A stretch of DNA of 64,000 nt. It comes from Karalla daura. Its lineage: Eukaryota; Chordata; Actinopteri; Chaetodontiformes; Leiognathidae. Where the stretch lies: assembly GCA_029224185.1 (NCBI GenBank), contig CM055198.1, forward strand, positions 4,744,478 through 4,808,477, given 5' to 3'. The notes under the pieces are model-generated. The model had not been told where the DNA came from. It worked only from the letters and a program-made list of their open reading frames with translations, and made no database searches. This document shows, piece after piece, positions 54,000 through 64,000 of the stretch. Each line of letters begins with the position of its first letter. The first letter of the stretch is position 1. The position numbers were made by a program, and so were the translations under genes.

Positions 54000-56900
54000 C
54001 AACCTAGATAAGAGCTGGTCACAAATCAGATCCGGTGGATTCGGTAATACCGTGGCGGGTGATCGCAGGCGTTTTCTGTCTCTTCAGCTGTGAGTGAAAC
54101 TTCCCCACCTCACGGATCTCAGCGGCTCTCAGTGCTTTCTCTCCAGACAGCACTCGACGGACCTCGTCTCTGGCTTTACACACTTGAACTGGCGGCAAGT
54201 TTCTATCGGCCCTCGAGCAGGATCCTCGGCTCCTTCCCGCACGTCCACTTGATGTGATCCTATTAAATGCCACTTCCGCAGCCATTTCATATTCAAACGC
54301 GCCTTTTTCAGCGAGCCGACTGGGGTTTTTTCAGCAACATTCAAGGCTTCAGTTCTCCCCTGTCTTTGTTTTGCTTCATGCAGAAGGCGACAACTCACCG
54401 ATTACATCCACGCGACGTGTCTGAGGAATGACATAAAAAAAGAAAGCTGTGTCCTTCACTGTCACAGGCGCACACATATTTATAAGTTCTGTACATAAAA
54501 CTAAATATGTCATAACAGTCATTGTCAATCAACAGCCTTGACATTTGGAGTGATCAAAAGTAAGTGTTTCCTTTGAATGTCAGCGAGCAAGCGGAGAGAG
54601 GCTCGAGCAAAGAAAAGAGCAGAGTACTCATGACATAATCCAAGGTTGCCATCGATGTGGATATCCTTTCCTCTGTGTGCGTGTGCGTGTGGGCGTATGA
54701 GTGTGTGTGTGTGTGTGTGCGCGTTCATCAGGTATGTGTGAGGCATTTCTGTCTGCAGTGAGTGAAACTCCCAAACTCTTGAGAAGCTGACAGTAGCGCT
54801 GTCTGCTTTCATTAAAGGCGCGGGAATCCGGAATTCGGCCGGGGGAAACAACAGCTCCAGGAGAGCCGTCGGGCTCGAGGTGGAGGGGGAGGACTTGATT
54901 GGTACGTGTGCGGTGTCAATTGTCGGGCTCCTGCGGTCAGCACGGCTGTCTGGGGCTTGAGTCTGGCAGCGGTGGCAGAGGAGTTTCGGGTGTTTTTTTG
55001 TTTTCATGTGAAAAACCTTTAAAAGGACAATCATCGGATTATCAATCACGGTCACTGTAACATTTCAAAATATGATATCGGCATTTTAAAGGTCGGTGAA
55101 GTGTGAGCTTCATCTTTCATCACTTCTCTTTTGGCTCGTCCACTTTTTAGTTTCTTCCATCCAAGGGAAGCTGGAAAAATCACTTCCATCTTGGTTTAAC
55201 CCTGGTCACATCGTCACCTCACGTGAGAATTCCAGGTAACTGATCTGAATCAAACCTCCAAAATAAACTAAATAAACTAAACTGAATAATCTGCTTATAC
55301 CTGCCTGCAGCCGGGTATTCACGTGTACATCAATTTGGGCACAAATGTGAAAGGCTGGATTGACTTTGCAGGGTGAGACCATTGTACCAGCGTCTCTCTT
55401 ACAGCACCAGAGAACGAGAACGAATGTATTCAACAACTGATTGAACATGCCATCCAACTGCTTCTGGTGCTACCTCAGATATATTTGCAAGACACATCAC
55501 AGTGTTACTGTGGCAACATTCATTACCTGTAGATTCACAGTGATTCACAGCAATTCTCTGGTCACAATTCCCCGTTCCGTTGGAAACTTCAGAGAACACT
55601 TTAAAAGAACCTTTCAACCACGGAATAGATTTTCCCTGTCAAGATGAAGAGACTTTGATTTCCTGCATAGAAAACGAACTTTGAAGAACTTAAAAAAAAG
55701 AAGGGACTGAATAATCCCCAGACTGTGTTTGTAGCATCGTCAAAAGATCTGGGGAAGAGAGAATTGCCTGTCAACGTGTGACTGCATGCATCTCAGTGTC
55801 CGTAGTATGATCAGAAAGAAGAGCAGTGGATCCGACTTCTGGTTCACCACCTGGGATGAACCCCATGTGATCCAAATGGCTCTATTTGATTCCACTAGGG
55901 GGGAAAAAAACATACTATAGTATTAAAACATATGCAGTGAAGTGAAACTGTCATGACAGGCTGTTCACACTAGAAAGCCTCCCAGCAGCTGTAATTATAC
56001 TGGAGGCAAGCGGAGAAACAGCGATTTAGTAGAGACTGAGAGTCTTGTGGCGCTTGATGAGATAGTCATGAAACCTTATCTCCAGGATTTGTGCATGTCA
56101 GCTCCAAGTTTCCATCTTTTATGACATTCAGAATAACTTTCGGTTGAACTGGAATGTGTCTCAACAGGGAGTGTATCTGATTCATATTATATGAATATTT
56201 AATATTTATAATGGAAAAATGTGTTTCCACCCGAAGGTCTGTCTTTCCTCCCTGAACTGAGCCAATAGGGAGTCGTTCCATCTTTTTTTTCCACATTTCT
56301 GTGCAGCAGTTTGGAGTTTGGTCAGTTTAAGATGTTATCTGTTGTTTAATTTAGTGACTGTGGACAAGCAGATCAGCCAAATGGGGGAGTTCCAGTGAAT
56401 GCGCAGGCTCGACTTAAAGAAGGATCACGGTGAGGAAGAGAGTGGATGGAAAGCTTTGAGGTCTGATCCTTAATCTCAGCTGTGTCCTCCGTAGGAGCTG
56501 CGAGGATGATAATGGCAGAGAGATGAGTGGCCAACATGTGACTTCTCAGCAGGCTGAGTCGATTCGAGACAAAGCCACTCGAAAGTGGCAGCGTCAGTCG
56601 ATATCCTTTCAGCTCCCGTCAACAGGTGGCTGCCTCCACGATGCAATCGGGGCAGCATTGTGTCTGAGGATGATTATCTGTGGGTCGGCTGAGCGTGTGC
56701 TACGGTGGGTTGCTGTGGCCGTCGTTAAACCTCATCCGAAACATCCTTCCCACTTTACCGGTCTCCATGGACAACGTCTTCACGCATGTCGCCCTTCGCG
56801 CTTTCCCCGAGTCTCTTTCGCCATTTCCCCCGGTCGAGCTCCAGATACGGCGGCAGGGAGACATGAAGTAGGGCTGCGCCTCGGTGCGAGTTATCACCCC

Positions 56901-58255
56901 GTACCATCTGGTTGGAGCAATTATCGCTCTGTTTTGCTCCATTGTCTACGCCTAATTACCTCGTGCGGGTGAGTCATAACTCACGGACATTGAATCATTT
57001 CTCCTCCGTCTTGTGCCACGGACTTGCTGAGCAGATCAAAGTGAAGCCCGGTGAGGCCGGCTCGCACGACGGCGCTCTGGTAGCCGTTCAGCCCGATCTC
57101 TCCGCACCTCCTCCCTCCCCTCAAGACAGGCTGCTGCCGATCAATGTCCTATCTAGACGGGTGGGGGCAGCCACTTCTAGGAGACGCCGGAGATCAGGGC
57201 AACAGCGAAGAGACGGATGAGGGGACTGTGTGCATTCAGTGGGCGCACGCTGGCCCGCGTGCGACCTTGGCCGTGCTCAGACGTTAAGTGCGACCGTCGC
57301 CCGTGACATTTCATTTCATTTTGACCATGTTGGGCTTTTTCCTTCAGCTTCCTCGTCTCGGCTCGTTCCGTTCCTGCCACGATCCCTCGGATGTCGTCAG
57401 CGAGGTCATCAGGTGCACCGTGTGTTCTTTCGTCTTTCGCGAGCCACCCCCTAACAGGGTCTCTCTCTCTCTCTGTTTCTTTGCGCTCTCGGCGGACAGT
57501 TCTCGAAACGCTCTCTGGGGTCCAACAGCGGCGCATGTCACTGACTGATGGTCGCACAAAACGTGTCGTGGAAAACTGGAAAGAAAACACGGAAAAAAAA
57601 CTCATTTATATCCCAATCATCGACACGATACGTGAGACGACGCGTTCCCACGTGGAGACCGGAGGCTGCCGGCTGAAACTTAAGGTCAGCGCTGACCTAT
57701 GGCCGGATGTTGTTGCGCGATGCGGATACGCAGATGTGATGAGGACAGCAAGGAAGACCAAGAGATGAAGTGGAACCGGGGACTCATGTATGGACACGGA
57801 AGCGTTGCTCGGCTCCTTTGCCGCCTCTCCTTTGCGTCGGGATTTAATCTCCCGTGTTCGTTAGTGTGGACGGCCGCTCCTTCGGGCCGCAGGTGGACAC
57901 ATGAACGGTCTGTCTGGGGTCTCCGCCGCTACCTGTCCTCCTTCCCATGAGCCGCGTCATCACGTTACGCAAGCCCGGTGTTAATGAGACAGCTACACAG
58001 TTGCATGATGCAAGCTGGCCTCGGCCTCTTGGCTCGGCCTCGTATCAGTAGTCAAGCGACACGGAGGGCTGCCCGAGGGAGCGATGGAGCAGTATTTTTA
58101 GAGACGCGGCTTGAAACACGTTCTCGGAGGCTGACACTTTCATCACACTTAGCGGCGGCCTTAAGAGCTGTCATTGATCACAACATCATATCGCGTACGA
58201 AAGCAAGCAGATATGAAGATCTGACTGTTGGGCCGGTGCCTGTCTCCAGCTGCTA
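54000..58255. other. Gene-free tract
   Basis: Open frames are short and lack protein character. 56,080-56,290 gives a minus-strand frame of 76 codons (HSLLRHIPVQPKVILNV) that could be part of an old interspersed repeat, but I cannot name one. Confidence 0.45.
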
Positions 58256-58264
58256 TGGGGTGAA

Positions 58265-58323
58265 GGCAAGGAATACACCCTGGATAGATCACCAGTCGAT
58301 CACAGGGTGTGAACACACACACG

Positions 58324-58383
<60 letters not shown>

Positions 58384-58480
58384 ATTCACTCTCATGGGCT
58401 CAGGAGTGCCAGAGAAAGCCCACACAACCATGGGGGAGAACATGCCACTCACCCAATCAGAACATCGAACACTGATCCAA
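58265..58480 (+). repeat. Relic of the common fish interspersed repeat with CA expansion
   Basis: ACACCCTGGATAGATCACCA and CAGTCGATCACAGGGTG precede a CA array (58309-58382). After it come CATTCACTCTCA and GAGAAAGCCCACACAACC, then GGGGGAGAACATGCCACTC. All are ordered landmarks of the teleost repeat, with its CA spacer expanded. Confidence 0.7.
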
Positions 58481-58619
58481 ACGCAAGCTTGTTATAAAAA
58501 TCAAAAGAGATTCAGTGAATATACAAATGAAGTGGAATTCTCTTAAGTTCAGTTTGTCCCTGTGTATCACAGATGTATCGTTGAGTGGATTTTGAGGAAA
58601 TTTCAGAAAGACGCATGTT

Positions 58620-58740
58620 GCTCTCTGGGGCCATACGGTTGCCTCACAGCAAGGAGGTTGTGAGTTTGCATCCTGATTCGATGGTGAACGGCCCAGGATG
58701 TCGTCCATGCTTTTGTCCATATGTGTACTGGAGATCAGAC
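58620..58740 (+). repeat. 5'-part relic of the same fish repeat
   Basis: GGTTGCCTCACAGCAAGGAGG and GTGAGTTTGCATCCTGATTCG match the tRNA-like head of the teleost repeat (ancestral GCCTCACAGCAAGAAGGTTC...GGGTTCGATTCC). It lies 140 bp from the preceding fragment in scrambled order. Confidence 0.55.
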
Positions 58741-59661
58741 AGGGACAGAACTGGGGAGACGTCTGTTCTAGAAGACCCCCTCTTTGTCAAAATGAGTAAT
58801 ATATCTATCTGAGAACGCTTTGAGAATTGACAATACGATGTCACCCATTTGATACAATTAAAAGCTCTGGAACAGGAAAAAACAGTCGGTACTGAGTTGG
58901 GGACCACAGTAAACCATAGAAGAATAAGAACTCAGCGGACGTGTTTGTCTTCTAAGACCGAGCGTCCCTAGGCACCGGCAGAACCCTGCGGCACCGTTGT
59001 GTACAAAGATGGATGTCGACTGGAGCTGTGTAAATAATTAACGCCCGACAGGTCAGGTTTGCATCGTGTTCCAATAGTTGGTGCAATTTCAGCCAGACAC
59101 ACGACAAAGAATTGACCGCTGATTACATGCTCCGAGGGACCTGTATCCCCCTCCGTAGAGCCCTATGTCAACACTGAATCAAACCGGAAACTCCATTTCA
59201 GAGACCGGTTGGGGCGGCGGAGGGAGCCACAGCACGAGCGGAGCAGAGGAGAGTATCCCGACCTGCATGCTCACCAGCATTAATGCGAGAGGATCTTGGT
59301 TTGATCTTTAATCTTCTACCTAGAATGAATAAAAGAACAGCTTTACGTGGCTTTGATGACAGTACACGGTACATTTGTGACATAGCGTGCGACCGGAGTA
59401 CAAAATTCCGGGTCCCCTTTAAGATAAAACCCAGTGTCTTGTCTCGGATCGGTTACTTCGATGAAGACAGTTCAACCTCACCCTCAACCCTCATGCTTCT
59501 CCGAATGCGATAAAACACGGTGACTCAGTGGCGTGACATGGCTGTGGCTGATGAAAAGCTAATCACCCACTGATGAGATAATAATGGCACAATGACGGCC
59601 ATAGCTCGGGACGCAGCCACGTCCACGGCCTTTACTAGATTCCCAGCCGCTGTCCGATGCG

Positions 59662-59717
59662 AGGAGGAGGAGGAGGAGGAGGAGGAGGAGGAGGAGGAGG
59701 AGGAGGAGGAGGAGGTG
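59662..59717 (+). repeat. GAG trinucleotide microsatellite
   Basis: About 18 GAG units, followed at 59789-59817 by a G-rich stretch. Confidence 0.95.
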
Positions 59718-60544
59718 TAATTTAGAGGCAGGTCGAGGGGGGTGATGCAACCTGGCGGAGGTATCAGAGGCATCTACGGCCTCCGTAGGGGGGGTGGGGG
59801 GTGGGGGGGGGGGGGGACTCCCACGGGTGCCGGTGGGTGCTGGGCTCCTCTCACAGCCAGCTCTGCGCGTACATGGCGGCCGCCGCATCGCCGTACGGTT
59901 GTCACGGCAACAGGCGTGCTGGGGGACAGGTCTTTGAGCGCGTAATTAACCGGCGCGGTTCAATTTGCCACTCATTAGGCAGGTGCGAGTAAACAGCCCG
60001 GTCGGCTTGTGGAAGAGGAAAATGAATCGAGATTTTTTTTTTTTCGTCTTTTGGGGTTTTTTTTTTTTCCCCCGCCTCTCCGGACTTTGACAGCGAGCTG
60101 CGTCGGTGCTCATTAGCAGAGATGCCAGCGGAGCCGGCAGGCGAGGGAGCAACACCTCCCACGGACTCGGTGCGGCTCTACGCACACGCGCGCGCACACG
60201 CAGCCTCGTGAGGGAGTATTTTCAGACCTGGCCGTGACTGGAAACGCCTGGCTCTGTGCCCCCGGCGTGTCGCAGCGTCTCACGTGAGTCGGACGCCTCG
60301 GCAAAAGCAGCGGCTCGCCCAGTCGGTGCGTGACACGGTGTTTTGACGGAGGCGTCGCGTGTCTCCGGCAGGGTTACCGGAGCAAGAAAAAGTGGTTCGG
60401 ATGGAAAACAATCCAGCGTGCGACACCCTTTACGTCCCCTCTTGGCAACAGGCTATTTTACCGCGTGGATGTGCACTTAAAATGAAAGGGCAAACGGTCC
60501 CGTGGCCGGCCGAAAGGGCGCTCGGCTCTGATCCGCACTATGAC

Positions 60545-61000
60545 TAATTCCTGGTTTGCATTATGCAGGCAATTAATTGTCCTTTTCATTTATTCAGTGT
60601 TTCGGAGGCTCTCCTCCTTCTCGACTGATCTTCCCCCGACCAGCCGCACAGATGCAAATTAGCCTTTGGCTTCCGTTTCCATGGCAACACTCATTAGGTA
60701 AAAGGTTGACTCTTGACTGCTGTTTGTGTACAGGAGGTGAGGCTCGCATGCTGGGGAGGCAACGCAATTCATTTGCGGATGAGCAAGTATTTTAGCCGGC
60801 TCGCTTTGTCTGTCTGTTTTTCCGTGTTGACAGTGTGTGTGTGATTGTGTGTAGTTCTTGGAGATGGGCCTATAATGGGCAGAATTAATCATTACCTGAT
60901 CAAAGGGAAGGCTACCACACAGGCCAATAGGATTTGTGCTGCCCACTCCAAAGGAGGTGGCGAACTCTTATCATTTTGAGCCCAGATCTCATTTATTCGG
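60545..61000. promoter_or_regulatory. Candidate conserved noncoding enhancer block
   Basis: Clustered motifs in unique sequence: CAATTAATTG (60571-60580, homeobox palindrome), ATGCAAATTAG (octamer plus TAAT-type core, about 60652-60662), a perfect RFX X-box GTTTCCATGGCAAC (60675-60688), AGAATTAATCATTACC (near 60880) and CTGATCAAAGGG (TCF/LEF, near 60897). There is no coding signal. Function is inferred from motif density only. Confidence 0.35.
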
Positions 61001-63355
61001 CCGGTCGTTGAGAGCCGTGGCAAACTCGTGCTGATGGCTATGATTGTTCAGGAAAGTTATTATGATCTGCTCGGGAGGAGTGGCGCATTGGACAAACACG
61101 GTGTAATGAGAAGCACTCTCAGATTAGACTCTAATGGTCTCTGGGATAGAGATCACAAGGTCAGCGTCTCAGGGAGAACTCCGGAGAAACTTGCGGTCCT
61201 TATACCCCGCTCATCAGCGGAGCCGCGCGCCTCCCGCCATCACTGCGGCTCGCCCGCTCCTTATTACTTTGCCAAAGAGGCAGTGAGCCGCGGTGCGTAC
61301 GGCAAATAGGATTAGTGTGGCATCCTGAAGCGTTTCAGGGTGGGAGACTGATGGAGCGCAGATGGGGAGTGTCAGCTCATCTGGGAAAAAAAGGGAAGGC
61401 CGGTCCAAAACATGGGAGCATGAAAAGATCACGGAAAGAGATTGGATTTCAAAACTGCAGGCGTGAAAACTACCTAGGGTCTGTGAATATGAATTTGAGA
61501 GATATTATCCCTCGTTTAGCGCCGTTCAGGTGTGATCGGTGCGTGGCAAAGCTGTCCCCGGTCTGTCAGGCACGGCTTCAGTGGGCTCCTGCAGTAACTG
61601 TCAGCTTTGATGGGAGCCTGAGTGACACAGATCTGCTCCGAAGCTGCCACTGCATTGATGTCACATCATCTGCAGGGCCGAGAGATGGTCTGGCAATTCC
61701 TCACTGCCGATGCAGGCTTTGATATCAGCCTCTTTCGGTGGCTCTGCAGCTTGAGATTAGTGGAGGACAGGCGGGCGCTTTGCTTCCCCCCAAACACAAT
61801 ATCAAATAGCCCCGGTTTGATGAAATCTGAACTTTAATGAAAAGAAGCCTAACGAGGAGAGTGGAGGGAGGCGGGAGGCGGTAATAATGGAAACGGGGAG
61901 GGGGTGGGGTGGGGGGCTCATTAATGGTGTGTATGTATGAGGCCCGAGGCAGGACACATGCCCCACCGTCCACTCCCACGGGGGGGACACTAATGACAAA
62001 CATCCTGCCTCACAGTGGAGGAGACGCTGCGTGCATCTGCATCTGCTCCTTATTGTCGCCCTGCTTTTTTCTCGACTCCTTCTCTTTTCTGAGAAAAATC
62101 CCCCTGTCACACACTCACACACACACACACGCACACATACACACACACTACTACTACGGATACGCCGCTGCTGGGCCATGAAAGAGGACAAGCGCAGCCT
62201 GCACACATATTTTTCTTGCTCTGTGGTGGAAGCGCAGCAGCACAACCCCCCCTCCCCTCCTCCTCCTCCTCAACTTCCTTGTTGATAATAAATGAACGGT
62301 TCACCGTGTGGTCGTGTGTGTTTGTTGTACATGAATTATTCAGCGGAGTGTTTATGTTGTGTAGGAAATAAGGATCCAAGCGCTGCAACAAATCAGTAAG
62401 CTGTCCGGAAGATCGCAAGACAGAGCCGGGGAGACGCCTCAGCGCAATCTGCCTCCCTCTTGATAGTTCCACTTCATATCGTTAAACACAAAGCAGAGGC
62501 AAGAGACGCAAAGCAAAGGATCCAATGAATATCAGCAGCTTAGTGATTATGGACAGTACGGGACGGAATCAAATGCGAGTGGTGGTGGTGGTTTACAGAA
62601 ATCAAGCCGACTTTCTTGCCAATAATGATGAAACTGAGAATCAACAGAGTGAATATTGGGACGGCCCGCTCATCTCGCTGATGAATCTGAGGTTGTAACA
62701 AGTGATTTAATCCAGTGGCCGGCAGAAATCTCAGCACTGTACGTTTCAGCAAGCCAAGCCATGGATATGTTGAAACATTTTCTTTATTCAGGTGTTTGAA
62801 GGTCCGAAAACAAAAGCGTTTAAGCTGTGGACTAAACGACAGCTGCTTTATGGACCGAGGATGAAAAAAATGCAATGGACTGGCAGGAGGAGCAGTGACT
62901 CTGACTGCACTCCAAGTTTAAGTTGGCTCAAACAACAGCAGTTTGGCGACGGGTTGGGGTGGAGGTCACTTCACCAGCCACAACTTCATGGGAGAGTGGC
63001 AGAGAACGGGACACTCTCATGACATCTCGGGGACTCTGGGGTCATTTGGAAATAAGGCTCTGGCCTCAGATGGGACTAAAACCGAGCTCTCTGGCCATCA
63101 CACTGCATGCACATTTGGGACCGCAAGCAAAACCAGAGTGGAAGAGCGTACAATAAAATCAGATGTCGGGCATTTCGAGTTTGACTTGAGAAAGTGTGAG
63201 AAAGTTGCTCTATGCAGGCTGACTGAGCTGAGGTAGTTAGGTAGAAAAGAATAAAGCTGCGGTAAATCTCATAAGCACTCACACGCTCCTTTCAAACTCC
63301 CACTCTCCATCATTTTACCCACTTATGCCCAATAGATTTGCAGGGGTCTGCTGCA
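61000..63355. other. Gene-free tract
   Basis: No exon recognised. A CA run lies at 62108-62150, and 61,020-61,720 continues the unique, low-repeat texture of the preceding block. Its open frames (up to 147 codons) lack recognisable domains. Confidence 0.45.
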
Positions 63356-63358
63356 AAC

Positions 63359-63435
63359 GCATACACACACACACACACACACACACACTCTCACACTCAC
63401 AACTAAGGGTGATTTAGAGTCGCCGATCGTGGTGA
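63359..63435 (+). repeat. Relic of the common fish interspersed repeat after CA run
   Basis: A CA spacer is followed by TCACACTCACAACTAAGGG and TGATTTAGAGTCGCCGATC, matching the segment CACCTACGGGCAATTTAGAGTCACCAA of the teleost repeat. Confidence 0.6.
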
Positions 63436-63928
63436 GGTTCACGCTGTGAGGTAAAAGTGCTATTCACCGATCCACTGTGTCACCTCTCGTTAAGGTCACG
63501 GCATGAAAGCTCTCATTGTCCGAAACTCCACCTTATACGAATAACAACCCGGGTTAGTCCCCCTCAAACCCCCGATGATGTCGAGGCAAGTCTGGCACCA
63601 TGAAGTAGGTTAAGTAAGGATAACGGTCGGTGAATTAAAAGCACATGAACAAATACTGCATGGCAGCGTAGCTGATTCCTGCCTGCTGCTGCTCCACTGA
63701 TGCTCAGTGCCTTCAGTTCACTGTGACTATCCACGATGGCTCTATATTAACACACGCACACACACACACACATGCACACAAACCAGCGATGAGACAGTCA
63801 ATACATGTATGTCATGAGATCTTTGCGTGTATTCCCTCTGGCCATTGTCGTTGCCCGTGTTTGTGTGACGAGCTGTCATTGCGGTGAGTTGTGGGACTGA
63901 GGGCCTGCAGCACTGCTGATATTCTTGT

Positions 63929-63967
63929 GTTTGTGTGTGTGTGTGTGTATGTGTGTGTGAGAGAGAA

Positions 63968-64000
<33 letters not shown>
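63929..64000 (+). repeat. GT then GA microsatellite at the right edge
   Basis: (GT)n passes into (GA)n and runs off the window end. Confidence 0.95.

Noticed and set aside
54019..54398. Overlapping 88-89 residue minus-strand frames
   Set aside because: No domain, no splice context, low-complexity neighbours; chance frames.
56066..56296. 76-residue minus-strand frame with HSLLRHIPVQPKVILNV
   Set aside because: Possibly from an old repeat, but no family could be named and no exon structure is visible.

Overview
The window is vertebrate nuclear DNA, almost certainly from a ray-finned (teleost) fish. Genes are split into short exons with GT-AG introns, and GC-rich exons sit in introns loaded with CA/GT, CT, CCT and poly-G/C microsatellites. 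The orthologues are vertebrate, and the dispersed elements (a tRNA-type SINE, a PIF/Harbinger remnant, relics of a common fish repeat) are typical of fish. No bacterial-type operon, phage or CRISPR array is present. I cannot name the species.

Layout, left to right. (1) 0-3.3 kb, + strand: the 3' end of a serine carboxypeptidase gene (prss16-like), whose 5' part lies outside the window. (2) 5.5-11.8 kb, +: complete serpine2 (protease nexin-1). (3) 12.9-24.2 kb, +: wdfy1 (WD repeats plus FYVE finger). It has a 100-N assembly gap over its second coding block and four 1-nt reading-phase breaks. (4) 24.3-30.4 kb, -: complete dhrs12 (short-chain dehydrogenase), tail-to-tail with wdfy1. (5) 33.6-33.9 kb: a PIF/Harbinger transposase-gene fragment. 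(6) 34.3-37.7 kb, +: complete ap1s3 (AP-1 sigma subunit). (7) 37.7-39.9 kb, -: complete scg2 (secretogranin II with secretoneurin), tail-to-tail with ap1s3. (8) 40-64 kb: a gene-poor tract with simple repeats, repeat relics, one SINE, CREB/RFX-type motifs and possible conserved noncoding blocks.

The order serpine2-wdfy1-ap1s3-scg2 matches human 2q36.1. The exception is dhrs12, which in human sits beside the wdfy1 paralogue WDFY2 on 13q14. The fish block therefore looks like a fuller version of the ancestral neighbourhood that gave rise to both human regions. The genes do not form one pathway: extracellular protease control (serpine2), endosomal PI3P-linked signalling (wdfy1), a reductase (dhrs12), trans-Golgi vesicle sorting (ap1s3) and neuropeptide storage (scg2). 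No previously undescribed system is evident. The observations most worth checking are the frame breaks in wdfy1 and prss16, the retained dhrs12 linkage, UG-repeat splice acceptors, a hairpin minisatellite in the wdfy1 3' UTR, and the regulatory-looking desert upstream of scg2.
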